NCBI GenBank assembly: GCA_021732415.1
Contig: JAKFVC010000136.1
Span: 1-64,000, forward strand
Length of the DNA: 64,000 nt
DNA from: Planctomycetaceae bacterium
GTDB taxonomy: Bacteria; Planctomycetota; Planctomycetia; Planctomycetales; Planctomycetaceae
Reading direction: 5' to 3'
Made by a program: the position numbers and the translations under genes. Below the pieces are notes generated by a model, which was not told where the DNA came from, searched no databases, and saw nothing but the letters and a program-made list of their open reading frames with translations. Below are positions 43,571 through 52,465 of the stretch, piece after piece. Within the stretch, counting starts at the first letter, position 1. Each line of letters opens with the position of its first letter.

Positions 43571-44518
43571 ATGGTCGCACTGGAAGCTACGCACCTGAAA
43601 AAGAACTACGACGGCGTCACCGCCGTTGATGATCTAAGCTTTCAGGTGGACGAGGGCGAAGTTTACGGACTGGTTGGCCCGAATGGAGCGGGCAAGACTA
43701 CGACCATGATGATGATTACCGGCCTCCTGAAACCGGACGCGGGGGAGATCTACCTGGAAGGGAAACTCTTCGATCCGCGAGACCGACAGATGCGGTCGAA
43801 GTTGGGTATCGTACCCCAGGACATCGCGCTCTATCCCGATTTGACTTCAGTGCAGAATCTCAGGTTCTTTGGAAGGCTCTATGGCCTGCGCGGCCGGCGC
43901 CTGGAGGAGCGTGTCGATTATATTCTGCAGCTCACTGGGCTCCAGGAAAACGCCGATCATCGTTCGGCGACATTCTCTGGCGGCATGAAACGCAGGTTGA
44001 ATTTCGGAATTGCACTATTACATGAACCGAAATTTGTTGTGCTCGATGAGCCCACCGTCGGTATCGACCCGCAATCCCGTTCTCACCTTCTCGACGGTGT
44101 CCGCGAACTTAGTCGACAGGGCGTCGGCGTCATCTACGCGACGCATTACATGGAAGAGATTGAGGCTGTTTGCCAACGGGTAGCCATCATCGACCGTGGG
44201 CGCTTGCTCCGACAAGGAACGCTGGACGAACTCCTCGATCGAGGCAGTGGTAGTGTGCGCATCAAAGTGCCACGATCCACGTCAAGATTGACTGAAGATT
44301 TCCGGCGCATTGCCGAAGTCGTCGTTGAACCGGACGGAGGGCTGACCCTGTTTATTAAGAATGGAAACCTTCCGTCGGACCTGAAACGGGCGTCGTCGCT
44401 ACGCCGTGTGCTCGATCTGCTGGACGATGCGGGAATCCCGCTGGCTGCCATTGAGACTCAAGAGCCGAGTCTGGAAATGCTGTTCCTGCAACTGACGGGA
44501 AGGAGCTTGCGAGATTAA
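43571..44518 (+). CDS. ABC transporter ATP-binding protein
   Basis: A 315-residue ATPase of the ABC-2 (drug/polysaccharide exporter) type. Walker A GPNGAGKTTTMMMITGLL, Q-loop VPQDIALYPDLT, signature FSGGMKRRLNFGIALL, Walker B KFVVLDEPTVGIDP and switch histidine ATHYMEE. The ATG at 43571 is fixed by family alignment; the frame extends upstream without homology. The stop codon is directly followed by the permease start, so the two form one exporter. A sigma-54 promoter match lies 87 bases upstream. Confidence 0.93.
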   Translation: MVALEATHLKKNYDGVTAVDDLSFQVDEGEVYGLVGPNGAGKTTTMMMITGLLKPDAGEIYLEGKLFDPRDRQMRSKLGIVPQDIALYPDLTSVQNLRFFGRLYGLRGRRLEERVDYILQLTGLQENADHRSATFSGGMKRRLNFGIALLHEPKFVVLDEPTVGIDPQSRSHLLDGVRELSRQGVGVIYATHYMEEIEAVCQRVAIIDRGRLLRQGTLDELLDRGSGSVRIKVPRSTSRLTEDFRRIAEVVVEPDGGLTLFIKNGNLPSDLKRASSLRRVLDLLDDAGIPLAAIETQEPSLEMLFLQLTGRSLRD

Positions 44519-45742
44519 ATGGGCGCCTGGGAAATTACCAAGAAGGATCTTTATCTGATCCTCAGAGACAAAGGAGCGTTGTACACATTGCTCGTGTTGC
44601 CTCTGGTGTTCGTGACGATTCTCGGTGCATCAACCGGGAAGCTGATGACCACGGAGGATGAAACCAAACTGGTGAAGCTGGGGATCGTCGATGAGAACAA
44701 TAGCGACCTTTCCCAACAGGTTGTACAGGCATTGATTGGCGTGGGCGGGTTGAAAGCGGAAACCGCCGAGAATCGTGATGAAGCACGCCTGCGCTTGCAG
44801 GATGGACGCTACAACCTTGTCGTCAGTATTGGCCGTGCGTTTGATGAGCAGGTTGACTCACTAGAACTCTTCGACGTGCTGGATACCGAGCACGGGAAGC
44901 TGACTGAAGGCCTGAAATATCTGCGGCTGCAGGTCGAGTGTGGTTCAGCATTCGTTAATGTCGGCGAACTCGTGGAATATGTCGTGCTCGCCGCGGCATT
45001 GAAATCAATTGTTCCTCAAGTGGCGAAAAAGAACAAATTAGTCGCCATGCAAATCGAGAGAGCGTTGCGGCGACATCAGGAGCAATACGGGTCGGAGACC
45101 GCTATCGCACTTCCCTCGCCCAAAGCGGTCGAGAGCGGGCCGAACTATATCTATCAGATCCTGGTTCCAGCCTATACGGTCATGTTCTCATTTTTCCTGA
45201 TCAACATCATGGCGAACTCGTTCATCACCGAGCGAAACCTGGGTACACTCCGCCGTCTGCAGGCCGCTCCGATTCGCCCCATTGAGCTGTTGCTAGGAAA
45301 GACCATTCCGTTCTTCTTCGTTTCACTGGTGCAGAGCGCGCTGCTGTTTCTGTCGGGAAAGGTGCTGTTCGGAATGTCCTGGGGGACGTACCCGTTTCTG
45401 CTGCTGCCGGTGATCATCAGCACCTCGGTCTCGGCCACAGCGCTCGGGCTGACGTTGGCCACGTTCGTTCGCACTCAGTCGCAGGTCGCTGCGTATGCCA
45501 ATTTCTTAGTGATCACACTGGCGGGGATCAGCGGCTGCTATATGCCGCGGGACTGGTTGCCGCAGTTCATGCAGAACGTCAGCCTGGCTACGCCTCACGC
45601 CTGGGCTCTGATCGCCTATCAGCAATTGCTGACTCAGGACCACCCAAATGTACTTGTTGTCTGGCAGTGTTGCGGAGCTCTAGTAAGCTTCGGAACCCTG
45701 TACTTCGCTATCGGCTGTCTCCGCTTTCGGAACATCGGATGA
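44519..45742 (+). CDS. ABC-2 type transporter permease
   Basis: A 407-residue permease with one N-terminal membrane helix (LYTLLVLPLVFVTILGASTG), a soluble extracytoplasmic domain of about 160 residues, and five C-terminal helices. Family signature: FITERNLGTLRRLQAAPIRP, then LSGKVLFGMSWG. This layout matches the ABC2_membrane_3/YhgE-type exporters. The substrate cannot be told from sequence. It is translationally coupled to the ATPase gene and followed after 144 bases by a secreted protein gene. Confidence 0.9.
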   Translation: MGAWEITKKDLYLILRDKGALYTLLVLPLVFVTILGASTGKLMTTEDETKLVKLGIVDENNSDLSQQVVQALIGVGGLKAETAENRDEARLRLQDGRYNLVVSIGRAFDEQVDSLELFDVLDTEHGKLTEGLKYLRLQVECGSAFVNVGELVEYVVLAAALKSIVPQVAKKNKLVAMQIERALRRHQEQYGSETAIALPSPKAVESGPNYIYQILVPAYTVMFSFFLINIMANSFITERNLGTLRRLQAAPIRPIELLLGKTIPFFFVSLVQSALLFLSGKVLFGMSWGTYPFLLLPVIISTSVSATALGLTLATFVRTQSQVAAYANFLVITLAGISGCYMPRDWLPQFMQNVSLATPHAWALIAYQQLLTQDHPNVLVVWQCCGALVSFGTLYFAIGCLRFRNIG

Positions 45743-45886
45743 GTTCAATCTTCCCCTGGGGCGGTACACCTGGGTCGGATGAGGTCATGACAGAATACTC
45801 CGTCTGCGACTCAAACAAAAATGCATGGTGTCGAAAGCGGTTAAATTCGCACGGCTCGGCAACCGTAAGTAAAAGGAGCTGCAGCA

Positions 45887-47707
45887 ATGGCCTCATCACA
45901 AGTGTACCGGCGACTGCCGACTAGAACTGCGCCACGACTTAGCGCGATCGTCGGATGCTTAGGTGTGTTGCTATGTGACGGTCATCTACGGGCAGAGTCG
46001 CCGTTGACAGCTACTCCCCCGACACGTCCCACTGCCGTCGTGGAACTCGCTGCAATTGAGCGTGCTTATGCTGACATCAAACTGGGATTTGATCTGGCCG
46101 GCGATGAGAACGGATATGCAATCCTGAAGGACACGATCGATCTCTTTCTGGGTGGGGTCGATCAGACAAAGCCTTGTGAATATCGAGTCTTTGCCACGAT
46201 GGACGGGTTGCAAACGGTCGTGTCGGTTCCAGTGAATACGGCTTCGGATTTCAGCAAATTCCTGCAGTATTTATGGGATGTCGATGTTAAGACGGCTCCC
46301 GTTCCCAAGCCGGGGTCGATCGGTCACGTCCCTGCCGCGGTTCGTACCAGGCTGCAGTCCCTCAAGCTGCAGCCGGGTGAACGCATTGTGTTCAGTCTGA
46401 TGGATGGGTTTATGCGGCACGACGCAGGCTACGTCCATTTGGGAGAAGTGTTGGATGCGATTCGACTGGCAGGGGGCAGGACCGGGATCTGCTCTAACGG
46501 TGCAACTCTGGCGCTGCGCATTGAAGGAGACGCCACCACATCGGAACACCGTAGAGCAGCATTTCAGAAATCGAGCCAGAAGACGCTGGCGGAGCTGACA
46601 CGCGACGATGGCGTCAGTGAGGCAGGATTTGGTTTGCAGAAGGCGCTGCTCGAAACTCAGTTTGCCGGAATGGAAGTTCTGTTCTCCGAGTCGTCACTGG
46701 CGCAGTTGGATGTCACAACTTCGCAAAAACTGAAACAGTTGAAGGTCCATGCGGAGCTGACTTCTCTGACGGGGACAGCATTGGCCGGCAATGTGCAACG
46801 CATCGGGAAATCAGTCGATGCGTTTGCCGGAGTATCCCGATTGGGGGCCGCGCTGTCGTGCTCGTTCAACTTACCTGCCAATCCGAGAATGGGTAAATCG
46901 CTGAAAAATGTAGTCCAATGTGCCAGGAGTGCGCTGCGCGCGAACCTTGAACAGGCATCGGACAAAGGCAGCGACCACAAAGCCGCGGATACAGAATTTG
47001 GCGACTTCCTGTTGGACGTCGCTGACACAGTCGCGTCCCTGACCGACTACAACGGACTGATACGCATTTGGCCGAATGGTGATGGTACTCTGACAACCGT
47101 GGCCGCGATTCGGATCGACGACGATACACGATTTCAAAAACGCCTTCAGACTATGAAGAATCAGTCCGTGGTCACGAGAACGAACGCCGATTCGAAAGTG
47201 CCGATTCACAAGATTCCTGTCTACCATTGGAGTCGGGAATATGCGGAATTGTTCGACCAGGAAGGGACTGTATTGGTGGCCATCGAACAGGATCGCGTTT
47301 GGTGCGCTGTGGGTAACGCCGCCGTTGACCGCTTGCAGCAAGCGCTGCATGAAGCAGGAGTCAAGGTTGGAGGACCTTCGGAGATTGCCCTCGATTCCCA
47401 CGCCCAATTGCAACCCTTGAGCGAAGTGTGGAACAAGATCCACTCACGACGTGCCGGTACGGGGAAGAAGAATGCGAAGAAGACAACGGAAAAAGTGAAG
47501 CCATCTGTCGCCAATTGGGCCGCGATTATTGCCGATCTCAACCTTCCGAAGATTGCCTCAGTGGCTTTTGAGAAAGGCCATGATGCGATCTCAATCACTT
47601 TAAAACGCGAAGGGGACAAGGCAACGGTCGTCGCACTATTCGAAGAGGGGACCTTACGTTTCATCGGTAAGGCATTATCCAAGTTCGTGGCAAATAATCT
47701 CAATTGA
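45887..47707 (+). CDS. Large secreted protein of unknown function
   Basis: A 606-residue protein with a probable signal peptide (hydrophobic core around LSAIVGCLGVLLCDGHLRAE). I recognise no domain. The rest is a mixed alpha/beta protein with two similar-looking sections; it has an ALRIEGDATTSEHRRAAF stretch and a lysine-rich insert (about 525-545, GTGKKNAKKTTEKVK). It resembles planctomycete-specific exported proteins in style. A GGAG ribosome site precedes the ATG. It may be served by the ABC exporter just upstream or simply share regulation with it. Confidence 0.75.
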   Translation: MASSQVYRRLPTRTAPRLSAIVGCLGVLLCDGHLRAESPLTATPPTRPTAVVELAAIERAYADIKLGFDLAGDENGYAILKDTIDLFLGGVDQTKPCEYRVFATMDGLQTVVSVPVNTASDFSKFLQYLWDVDVKTAPVPKPGSIGHVPAAVRTRLQSLKLQPGERIVFSLMDGFMRHDAGYVHLGEVLDAIRLAGGRTGICSNGATLALRIEGDATTSEHRRAAFQKSSQKTLAELTRDDGVSEAGFGLQKALLETQFAGMEVLFSESSLAQLDVTTSQKLKQLKVHAELTSLTGTALAGNVQRIGKSVDAFAGVSRLGAALSCSFNLPANPRMGKSLKNVVQCARSALRANLEQASDKGSDHKAADTEFGDFLLDVADTVASLTDYNGLIRIWPNGDGTLTTVAAIRIDDDTRFQKRLQTMKNQSVVTRTNADSKVPIHKIPVYHWSREYAELFDQEGTVLVAIEQDRVWCAVGNAAVDRLQQALHEAGVKVGGPSEIALDSHAQLQPLSEVWNKIHSRRAGTGKKNAKKTTEKVKPSVANWAAIIADLNLPKIASVAFEKGHDAISITLKREGDKATVVALFEEGTLRFIGKALSKFVANNLN

Positions 47708-47808
47708 CATCTGGCAAGAGTCGTCACCCGCTCGATGACGTGGTGTTCGGCGGTGGCGGCAGAGACCGATCCGCAGGTCTATCCGGATGTGTCAATTCCG
47801 CTCAGCCT

Positions 47809-47822
47809 GTGCGAGGTCGCAC
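47809..47822. promoter_or_regulatory. GTGCG palindrome upstream of the cbb3 operon
   Basis: GTGCGAGGTCGCAC, a perfect GTGCG-N4-CGCAC palindrome, 97 bases upstream of the -24 element at 47920. Proposed enhancer site. Confidence 0.5.
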
Positions 47823-47919
47823 AGTCGCTGACTTGGAGTGGATGCAGAAACGGAATGTGATGTATCTCAGATTCGTGCAATTTCCTGCCTATCGTGCGGA
47901 TTGCCAAAAAGGATGACGC

Positions 47920-47935
47920 TGGCACTCTTAATGCG
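47920..47935 (+). promoter_or_regulatory. Sigma-54 promoter for the cbb3 operon
   Basis: TGGCACTCTTAATGCG has a perfect TGGCAC -24 element, GG-N10-GC spacing and ATGC at -12. It lies 75 bases before the cytochrome start at 48010. Confidence 0.7.
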
Positions 47936-48009
47936 TATGCGAATGCCGCGTAACGGTGTGCGTTAACTGTCAGAGCAAATGTTATTTCCTGCAGAGGGAT
48001 CTTCTCCAG

Positions 48010-49038
48010 ATGTCGCGAGATTGGATGTTGCTGGCGGTCTGCCTATTAGGATTCAGTGGCTGCCACCGAGCTCCAGAACCGGAGTTTACGAACAGTGCCG
48101 AACTGCAGGCCCTGAAGCCCGAATTGCAGGCCCCGGTGCTTAAGGCGCTCGGCGAGCAATGTGCCACACCATCGCACCCGAAGATGCTATGGCGTCCTGC
48201 ATTTGACACCGCTCACTTACAGCGCGGCCTGGCTGTCTATCGTAAGCGCTGTGTCCAATGCCATGGTGATTCCGGCGACGGCAATGGTCCGGTCGCAGGC
48301 AGCTTGTATCCCCGGCCGCGAGACTACCGCAAAGGGATCTTCAAGTTCGCTTCAACTCCCTATGGAGCCAAGCCGCTGCGAACGGATCTGATTCGCACAG
48401 TCTCGCGTGGAATCTCGGGGACATCGATGCCCGCGTTCCATTTGCTGCCAAACGCGGATATCGAGGCCGTCGTCGACTACGTGCTGGCATTGACCCATCG
48501 CGGGGAGCTCGAGAGTCAATTGGTACTTGAGGTGGGCAGTGCGGATGCTTACGAAGAGGATGTTCTCACTGAGACGATTGACACAATCAAAGGCCGCTGG
48601 GAACAGGCTGCACAACAGGTCTATTATCCGCTGACCATAGAACCGGTCTTCACTGCTGAGCATATTATTGCCGGAAAGGCGGCCTTTCTGAGCAAAGGCT
48701 GTGCTCAGTGCCATGGTGCTGATGGTCGTGGACAAACGCCGGAGAATCTGAAGGGTGACCGCAAGGATGCCTGGGGATATTCGACCCGTGCGGCGGATCT
48801 GACGTCGGGCATGCTACGAGGCGGTGGGAGGCCGATTGACCTGTATCGCAGAATCTATTCCGGCATTAACGGAACACCGATGCCCGCCTTCAACAATGTC
48901 TTGAAAGACGAGCCGGACACGATTTGGAATCTTGTGGCCTATGTCCTGCATGTCTCCGGGCGCCGGAGGACAGGGGAGATACTTCCCACGGGAGATATCG
49001 CACCTTATATCACCGGCGTGGTTCCGGCCGCGAAATAG
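48010..49038 (+). CDS. Dihaem cytochrome c lipoprotein of the cbb3 operon
   Basis: A 342-residue dihaem cytochrome c. Its signal peptide ends in a lipobox (LLAVCLLGFSGC), so it is probably anchored by lipid to the outer face of the cytoplasmic membrane. Two haem motifs, CVQCHGDSGDGNG (around 86) and CAQCHGADGRG (around 235), each start a cytochrome c domain with a GTSMPAF/GTPMPAF methionine-ligand region. It most likely replaces CcoP as the electron entry subunit of the oxidase encoded downstream, although it lacks CcoP's membrane helix. Start at 48010 is set by the signal peptide. A sigma-54 promoter match lies 75 bases upstream. Confidence 0.9.
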   Translation: MSRDWMLLAVCLLGFSGCHRAPEPEFTNSAELQALKPELQAPVLKALGEQCATPSHPKMLWRPAFDTAHLQRGLAVYRKRCVQCHGDSGDGNGPVAGSLYPRPRDYRKGIFKFASTPYGAKPLRTDLIRTVSRGISGTSMPAFHLLPNADIEAVVDYVLALTHRGELESQLVLEVGSADAYEEDVLTETIDTIKGRWEQAAQQVYYPLTIEPVFTAEHIIAGKAAFLSKGCAQCHGADGRGQTPENLKGDRKDAWGYSTRAADLTSGMLRGGGRPIDLYRRIYSGINGTPMPAFNNVLKDEPDTIWNLVAYVLHVSGRRRTGEILPTGDIAPYITGVVPAAK

Positions 49039-49076
49039 CTGGTCTGTCGTTTCTGCACTTTTTAGGTGGAGCTACC

Positions 49077-49733
49077 GTGCATAGCGTTCCGTCGAAACAA
49101 CAAGAATTTGACGCACTTCAGCAGCGCGTGGCCGAACTGGAACGCGAGCTTGCTGCGGCACAGGTTGATGATTCGTGGCGCTTGTCCGCGGGCTTTTATC
49201 CAGCGTATGCCGCGACAACGGGGTTTCTCCTCGGTGGCGTCGCGGCCGTCGTGGCGCTGACTGTCAACATCGTCGGGGCCATGCTGGTCGGTCGCCACCC
49301 GTTCGAGCTCATTCGTGTGTATCTCACTTTCCCTTTGGGCGAACATGCACTCGTTCTGACGTCTGCTCCAGCGGGGCCAACTGCCATTGATGACCGCATG
49401 ATTCTGCTGATGGGAATCTGTCTGTACATAGGGACCGGCATGCTGATTGGCAGCCTATTTCAGCTCATCTTGTCGTACTGGACCCGAGGTCGATCACTGG
49501 GAGTGCGTCTGGTCTGTGCCAGTTTGACCGCCCTGGCAATCTGGCTGGTGAATTTTTATGGCATCTTAATCTGGCTGCAGCCGCTCGTGTGCGGTGGCAA
49601 TTGGATTGTAAATCCCCAGTACCATCCCATCTGGGTGGCTGCGGGAACACATCTCGTATTTGGCTGCACAATGGGACTTCTCTCGCCGCTGGGAGAATTC
49701 CAGCCAGTCTTGAAATCTATGGAGCATTCATGA
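49077..49733 (+). CDS. Four-helix membrane protein of the cbb3 operon
   Basis: A 218-residue membrane protein that I cannot name. A short N-terminal coiled coil (EFDALQQRVAELERELAAAQ) is followed by four membrane helices, for example LLGGVAAVVALTVNIVGAML and LLMGICLYIGTGMLIGSLF. It starts at a GTG behind AGGTGGAG and overlaps ccoN by ATGA, so it is a consistent part of the oxidase operon. It may be an assembly factor or an extra subunit. Confidence 0.8.
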   Translation: MHSVPSKQQEFDALQQRVAELERELAAAQVDDSWRLSAGFYPAYAATTGFLLGGVAAVVALTVNIVGAMLVGRHPFELIRVYLTFPLGEHALVLTSAPAGPTAIDDRMILLMGICLYIGTGMLIGSLFQLILSYWTRGRSLGVRLVCASLTALAIWLVNFYGILIWLQPLVCGGNWIVNPQYHPIWVAAGTHLVFGCTMGLLSPLGEFQPVLKSMEHS

Positions 49734-51127
49734 GCACCGAGGCAGTTCCGCAACAGCTACCGGAACACAAGGATCTAGTGATTGAGCAATTAGTGATCTG
49801 GTACTTTCTGGCCGCATTGGCCTACTTGATCATCTCGATGCTCGGCGGATTTCTGATGGCGTTGCAACTCGTCGACCATAATCCACTCCGCGGGATAGAA
49901 GTGCTGTCGCCAGGACGTTGGAGAATGATCCATACCAATGCGATTGCTTATGGCTTTTTGGCAAATGCATTTCTGGGAGCCCTGCATTGGGTGGTGCCTC
50001 GGTTGACCTTGCGCCAGGTTGCCAGTCGTGCGCTGTCGTACTTCACGTTTGCGGCCTGGCAGGTCGTGGTGCTGTCGACTGCCGTGGGCATCATGCTGGG
50101 GGAAGCCCAAGGATTGGAATGGGGCGAAACCCCGACTTGGATCGATCCCCTGGCTCAACTGGGCCTGTTGCTGGTCGCGATCAACTTTCTAACTCCCATC
50201 GTGCAGACTCGAGGCCCGATGTATGTGACGTTGTGGTATTTCACCGCGGCCTTTATCTGGACCTTTCTGACCTATGCCATGGGCAACTTCGTCCCGGAGT
50301 ATTTCGTCTCGGGCACAAGCGCCGGTGCCGTTGGTGGCTTGTTCATTCACGACCTGGTCGGGTTGTTCGTCACACCACTGGGCTGGGGATTGATGTACTT
50401 CTTCGTCCCCATCTTGTTGCAGAAGCCCATCTGGAGTCACGGGTTGTCTCTGGTCGGATTCTGGGGGCTGGCATTCTTTTATCCACTAACAGGTATTCAT
50501 CACTTCTTATACACGCCGATCCCCATGTTTCTGCAACACGGAGCGGTGATCTCGACCATTGCCGTCGAAATGGTCGTGCTGACGGTCATCATCAATTTCT
50601 TCGGTACCCTGGTCGGCACGGGCCAGGCCTTTATGAAGAATCTGCCGATCCGGTGGTTCTATACGGGAATGGTCTACTACTTTCTGACGTGCCTGCAATG
50701 CGCCATGCAGACGACGATGACGTTTCAAGCATTGATTCATTTTTCCGATTGGGTTGTCGGCCATGCCCATCTCGTGATGTTCGGGGTCTTTTCCATGTGG
50801 CTGCAAGGCATTATGACTTACCTGTTTCCGCGGTTGTTCAAGCACGAATGGTATAGCAAGACGTTGTGCGAGTGGCATTACTGGTTGTCAGCGATCGGTT
50901 TGCTGGTAATGGCAACCGATCTGACACTGGCGGGAGTCTTTCAGGGCTATTGGTGGGCATCGCTGCAACCTTGGGAAGTGTCGACCGAAGGATCATTCCC
51001 ATTCTGGATGGTCCGCATTTATGCCGGACTGGCGATGTTCATTGGTCAGATCATTTTCGTCTACAACATTTGTATGACGTGGCAATTGTCGCGAAGGGCA
51101 GCAGTGCCGGCGACGATCGCGGCCTGA
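49730..51127 (+). CDS. ccoN: cbb3-type cytochrome c oxidase subunit I
   Basis: A 465-residue haem-copper oxidase catalytic subunit with about 12 membrane helices. Histidine ligands are visible in RMIHTNAIAYGFLANAFLG, IHDLVGLFVTPLGWG, LTGIHHFLYTPIP and WVVGHAHLVMFGVFSMWLQG, the last being characteristic of CcoN. It reduces oxygen to water with high affinity, which suits micro-oxic life. Overlap with the preceding gene and a 71-base gap to ccoO show one operon. Confidence 0.95.
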   Translation: MSTEAVPQQLPEHKDLVIEQLVIWYFLAALAYLIISMLGGFLMALQLVDHNPLRGIEVLSPGRWRMIHTNAIAYGFLANAFLGALHWVVPRLTLRQVASRALSYFTFAAWQVVVLSTAVGIMLGEAQGLEWGETPTWIDPLAQLGLLLVAINFLTPIVQTRGPMYVTLWYFTAAFIWTFLTYAMGNFVPEYFVSGTSAGAVGGLFIHDLVGLFVTPLGWGLMYFFVPILLQKPIWSHGLSLVGFWGLAFFYPLTGIHHFLYTPIPMFLQHGAVISTIAVEMVVLTVIINFFGTLVGTGQAFMKNLPIRWFYTGMVYYFLTCLQCAMQTTMTFQALIHFSDWVVGHAHLVMFGVFSMWLQGIMTYLFPRLFKHEWYSKTLCEWHYWLSAIGLLVMATDLTLAGVFQGYWWASLQPWEVSTEGSFPFWMVRIYAGLAMFIGQIIFVYNICMTWQLSRRAAVPATIAA

Positions 51128-51198
51128 TAGTTCCCGTCAAAGCAACTGGTTACTCAGTTCTTATTAAGAAAAATGAAGCGTGAGAGGTTTCGACAGCC

Positions 51199-51891
51199 AT
51201 GTTCGAAAGTAAGTCGGGAGTATTGCTGATCGCGGGCTTGTTCTTTTTTGCACTGGCATTTGTCTCGAATGCCGTAGTGCCGATGGTCATGTATCGCCAT
51301 CTTCCAGAAAAGACGGCACTGCAGGTCGTCAATGGGAATGTGCGATACCAATTTGAGGATCTCGCGCGGCGTTATCCCGAGCCATTCAAACAGGCGTTTG
51401 GCAGTCCACCCGCTGGCGAAGCCGAGGAGCAAGCGTGGTGGAACGAAAAGTGTGCTGAAGCCCTGAAGGTGGGACGAAAGGTGTATGTCGGCGAAGGCTG
51501 CTGGCATTGCCACAGCCAGTTTATTCGTCCGGTCTCCAACGAGGATCGTCGGTGGGGGCCGGTGTCGAGAACAGAAGAGTATCAGAATGAACTGCAGCGT
51601 CCCGTTATGTTTGGAACGCGGCGGGTGGGCCCCGATCTGTGTCGCGAAGGGGGGCGACGTTCAAACGACTGGCACGCCGTCCATTTCTTCGAGCCGAAGC
51701 GACTGTCCGTGGGCTCGCCGATGCCTGAGTACCCCTGGCTGTTCGAAGGCTCGCCAGAGAAGCCGAATCTGAAGGGACTCGCACTCATGACGTATGTGCA
51801 ATGGCTCGGTTCGTGGTTGGAATGCTACCCCGATCATGAGCAATACGAAGAGTCTCCGACTAAGGCTCTGACCCTCACCGAAGCGAAGTGA
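51199..51891 (+). CDS. ccoO: cbb3-type cytochrome c oxidase subunit II
   Basis: A 230-residue monohaem cytochrome subunit with an N-terminal membrane anchor (LLIAGLFFFALAFVSNAVVP) and the haem motif CWHCHSQFIRPV around residue 101, with methionine candidates in GSPMPEYPWLF. It is the standard partner of CcoN that passes electrons to the binuclear centre. GAGAGG ribosome site. Confidence 0.94.
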   Translation: MFESKSGVLLIAGLFFFALAFVSNAVVPMVMYRHLPEKTALQVVNGNVRYQFEDLARRYPEPFKQAFGSPPAGEAEEQAWWNEKCAEALKVGRKVYVGEGCWHCHSQFIRPVSNEDRRWGPVSRTEEYQNELQRPVMFGTRRVGPDLCREGGRRSNDWHAVHFFEPKRLSVGSPMPEYPWLFEGSPEKPNLKGLALMTYVQWLGSWLECYPDHEQYEESPTKALTLTEAK

Positions 51892-51920
51892 TGATCTATC
51901 TGTAGAAATGAAGTGCGAAA

Positions 51921-52271
51921 ATGCCAGATCCCATCAAACCTGTCGATATCGAAGCGACACCGCGAAGCCAGAATCGCCGTAGTTTATGGGCGACTTCGGG
52001 GTTTGCGTTAGTCATTCTGATCCCCAGCCTGTATGGCTTCGGGGGGAAGTTTATCGAGTTCGTCCAACTATACCGCGGTGACGTCGACGGAGTGTTCGCC
52101 ATCTCCCCCATACTTAACTATCTCCTGGCCAGCATGGGCTTTTTCTGCCTCTTCTGTTGGGCCGTGACGCAGGGGATGTTTCAAGACATCGAGCGTCCTA
52201 AGCGGGCCATGCTGGACCTTCAAAATCAGCTCGACTACAACGCGTCATCGCAATCAGGAGTCGCGAAATGA
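51921..52271 (+). CDS. Two-helix membrane protein of the cbb3 operon
   Basis: A 116-residue protein with two membrane helices (FALVILIPSLYGFGGKF and YLLASMGFFCLFCWAVTQGM) and charged ends. I do not recognise a family. Position between ccoO and ccoI and a four-base overlap with the next small gene support it as an oxidase accessory protein, perhaps in the place of CcoH or CcoQ. Confidence 0.75.
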   Translation: MPDPIKPVDIEATPRSQNRRSLWATSGFALVILIPSLYGFGGKFIEFVQLYRGDVDGVFAISPILNYLLASMGFFCLFCWAVTQGMFQDIERPKRAMLDLQNQLDYNASSQSGVAK

Positions 52272-52465
52272 ATCAACAGGTTGAGACCCCAGCCAGCGCA
52301 GATCCTGACAGTCCCACGGCGGAAGGGCGGTTCCACTCCTACCGTACGAACGTGATTCCACTGGCAGTCTATCTAATTTGGATCCTGTTCTGGATTGGTG
52401 CAGTCTACTACTTAGTGAACTATATGCTGCCGGCATTGCGAGTCGAGTTGGTCACGCCACCATGA
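52268..52465 (+). CDS. Small single-helix membrane protein of the cbb3 operon
   Basis: A 65-residue protein with one central membrane helix (AVYLIWILFWIGAVYYLV). Its size and place suggest a CcoQ/CcoS-like accessory subunit, but the sequence alone does not show which. It overlaps both neighbours by four bases (ATGA), which is strong evidence that it is translated. Confidence 0.72.
   Translation: MNQQVETPASADPDSPTAEGRFHSYRTNVIPLAVYLIWILFWIGAVYYLVNYMLPALRVELVTPP

Larger units (their letters stand above)
47708..48009. other. Control region of the cbb3 oxidase operon
   Basis: About 300 bases with no gene. It contains a GTGCG palindrome (47809-47822) and a strong sigma-54 match (47920-47935). 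Confidence 0.6.

Noticed and set aside
49918-50856. 312-codon plus-strand frame
   Set aside because: It is an alternative frame fully inside ccoN, which has clear family motifs.
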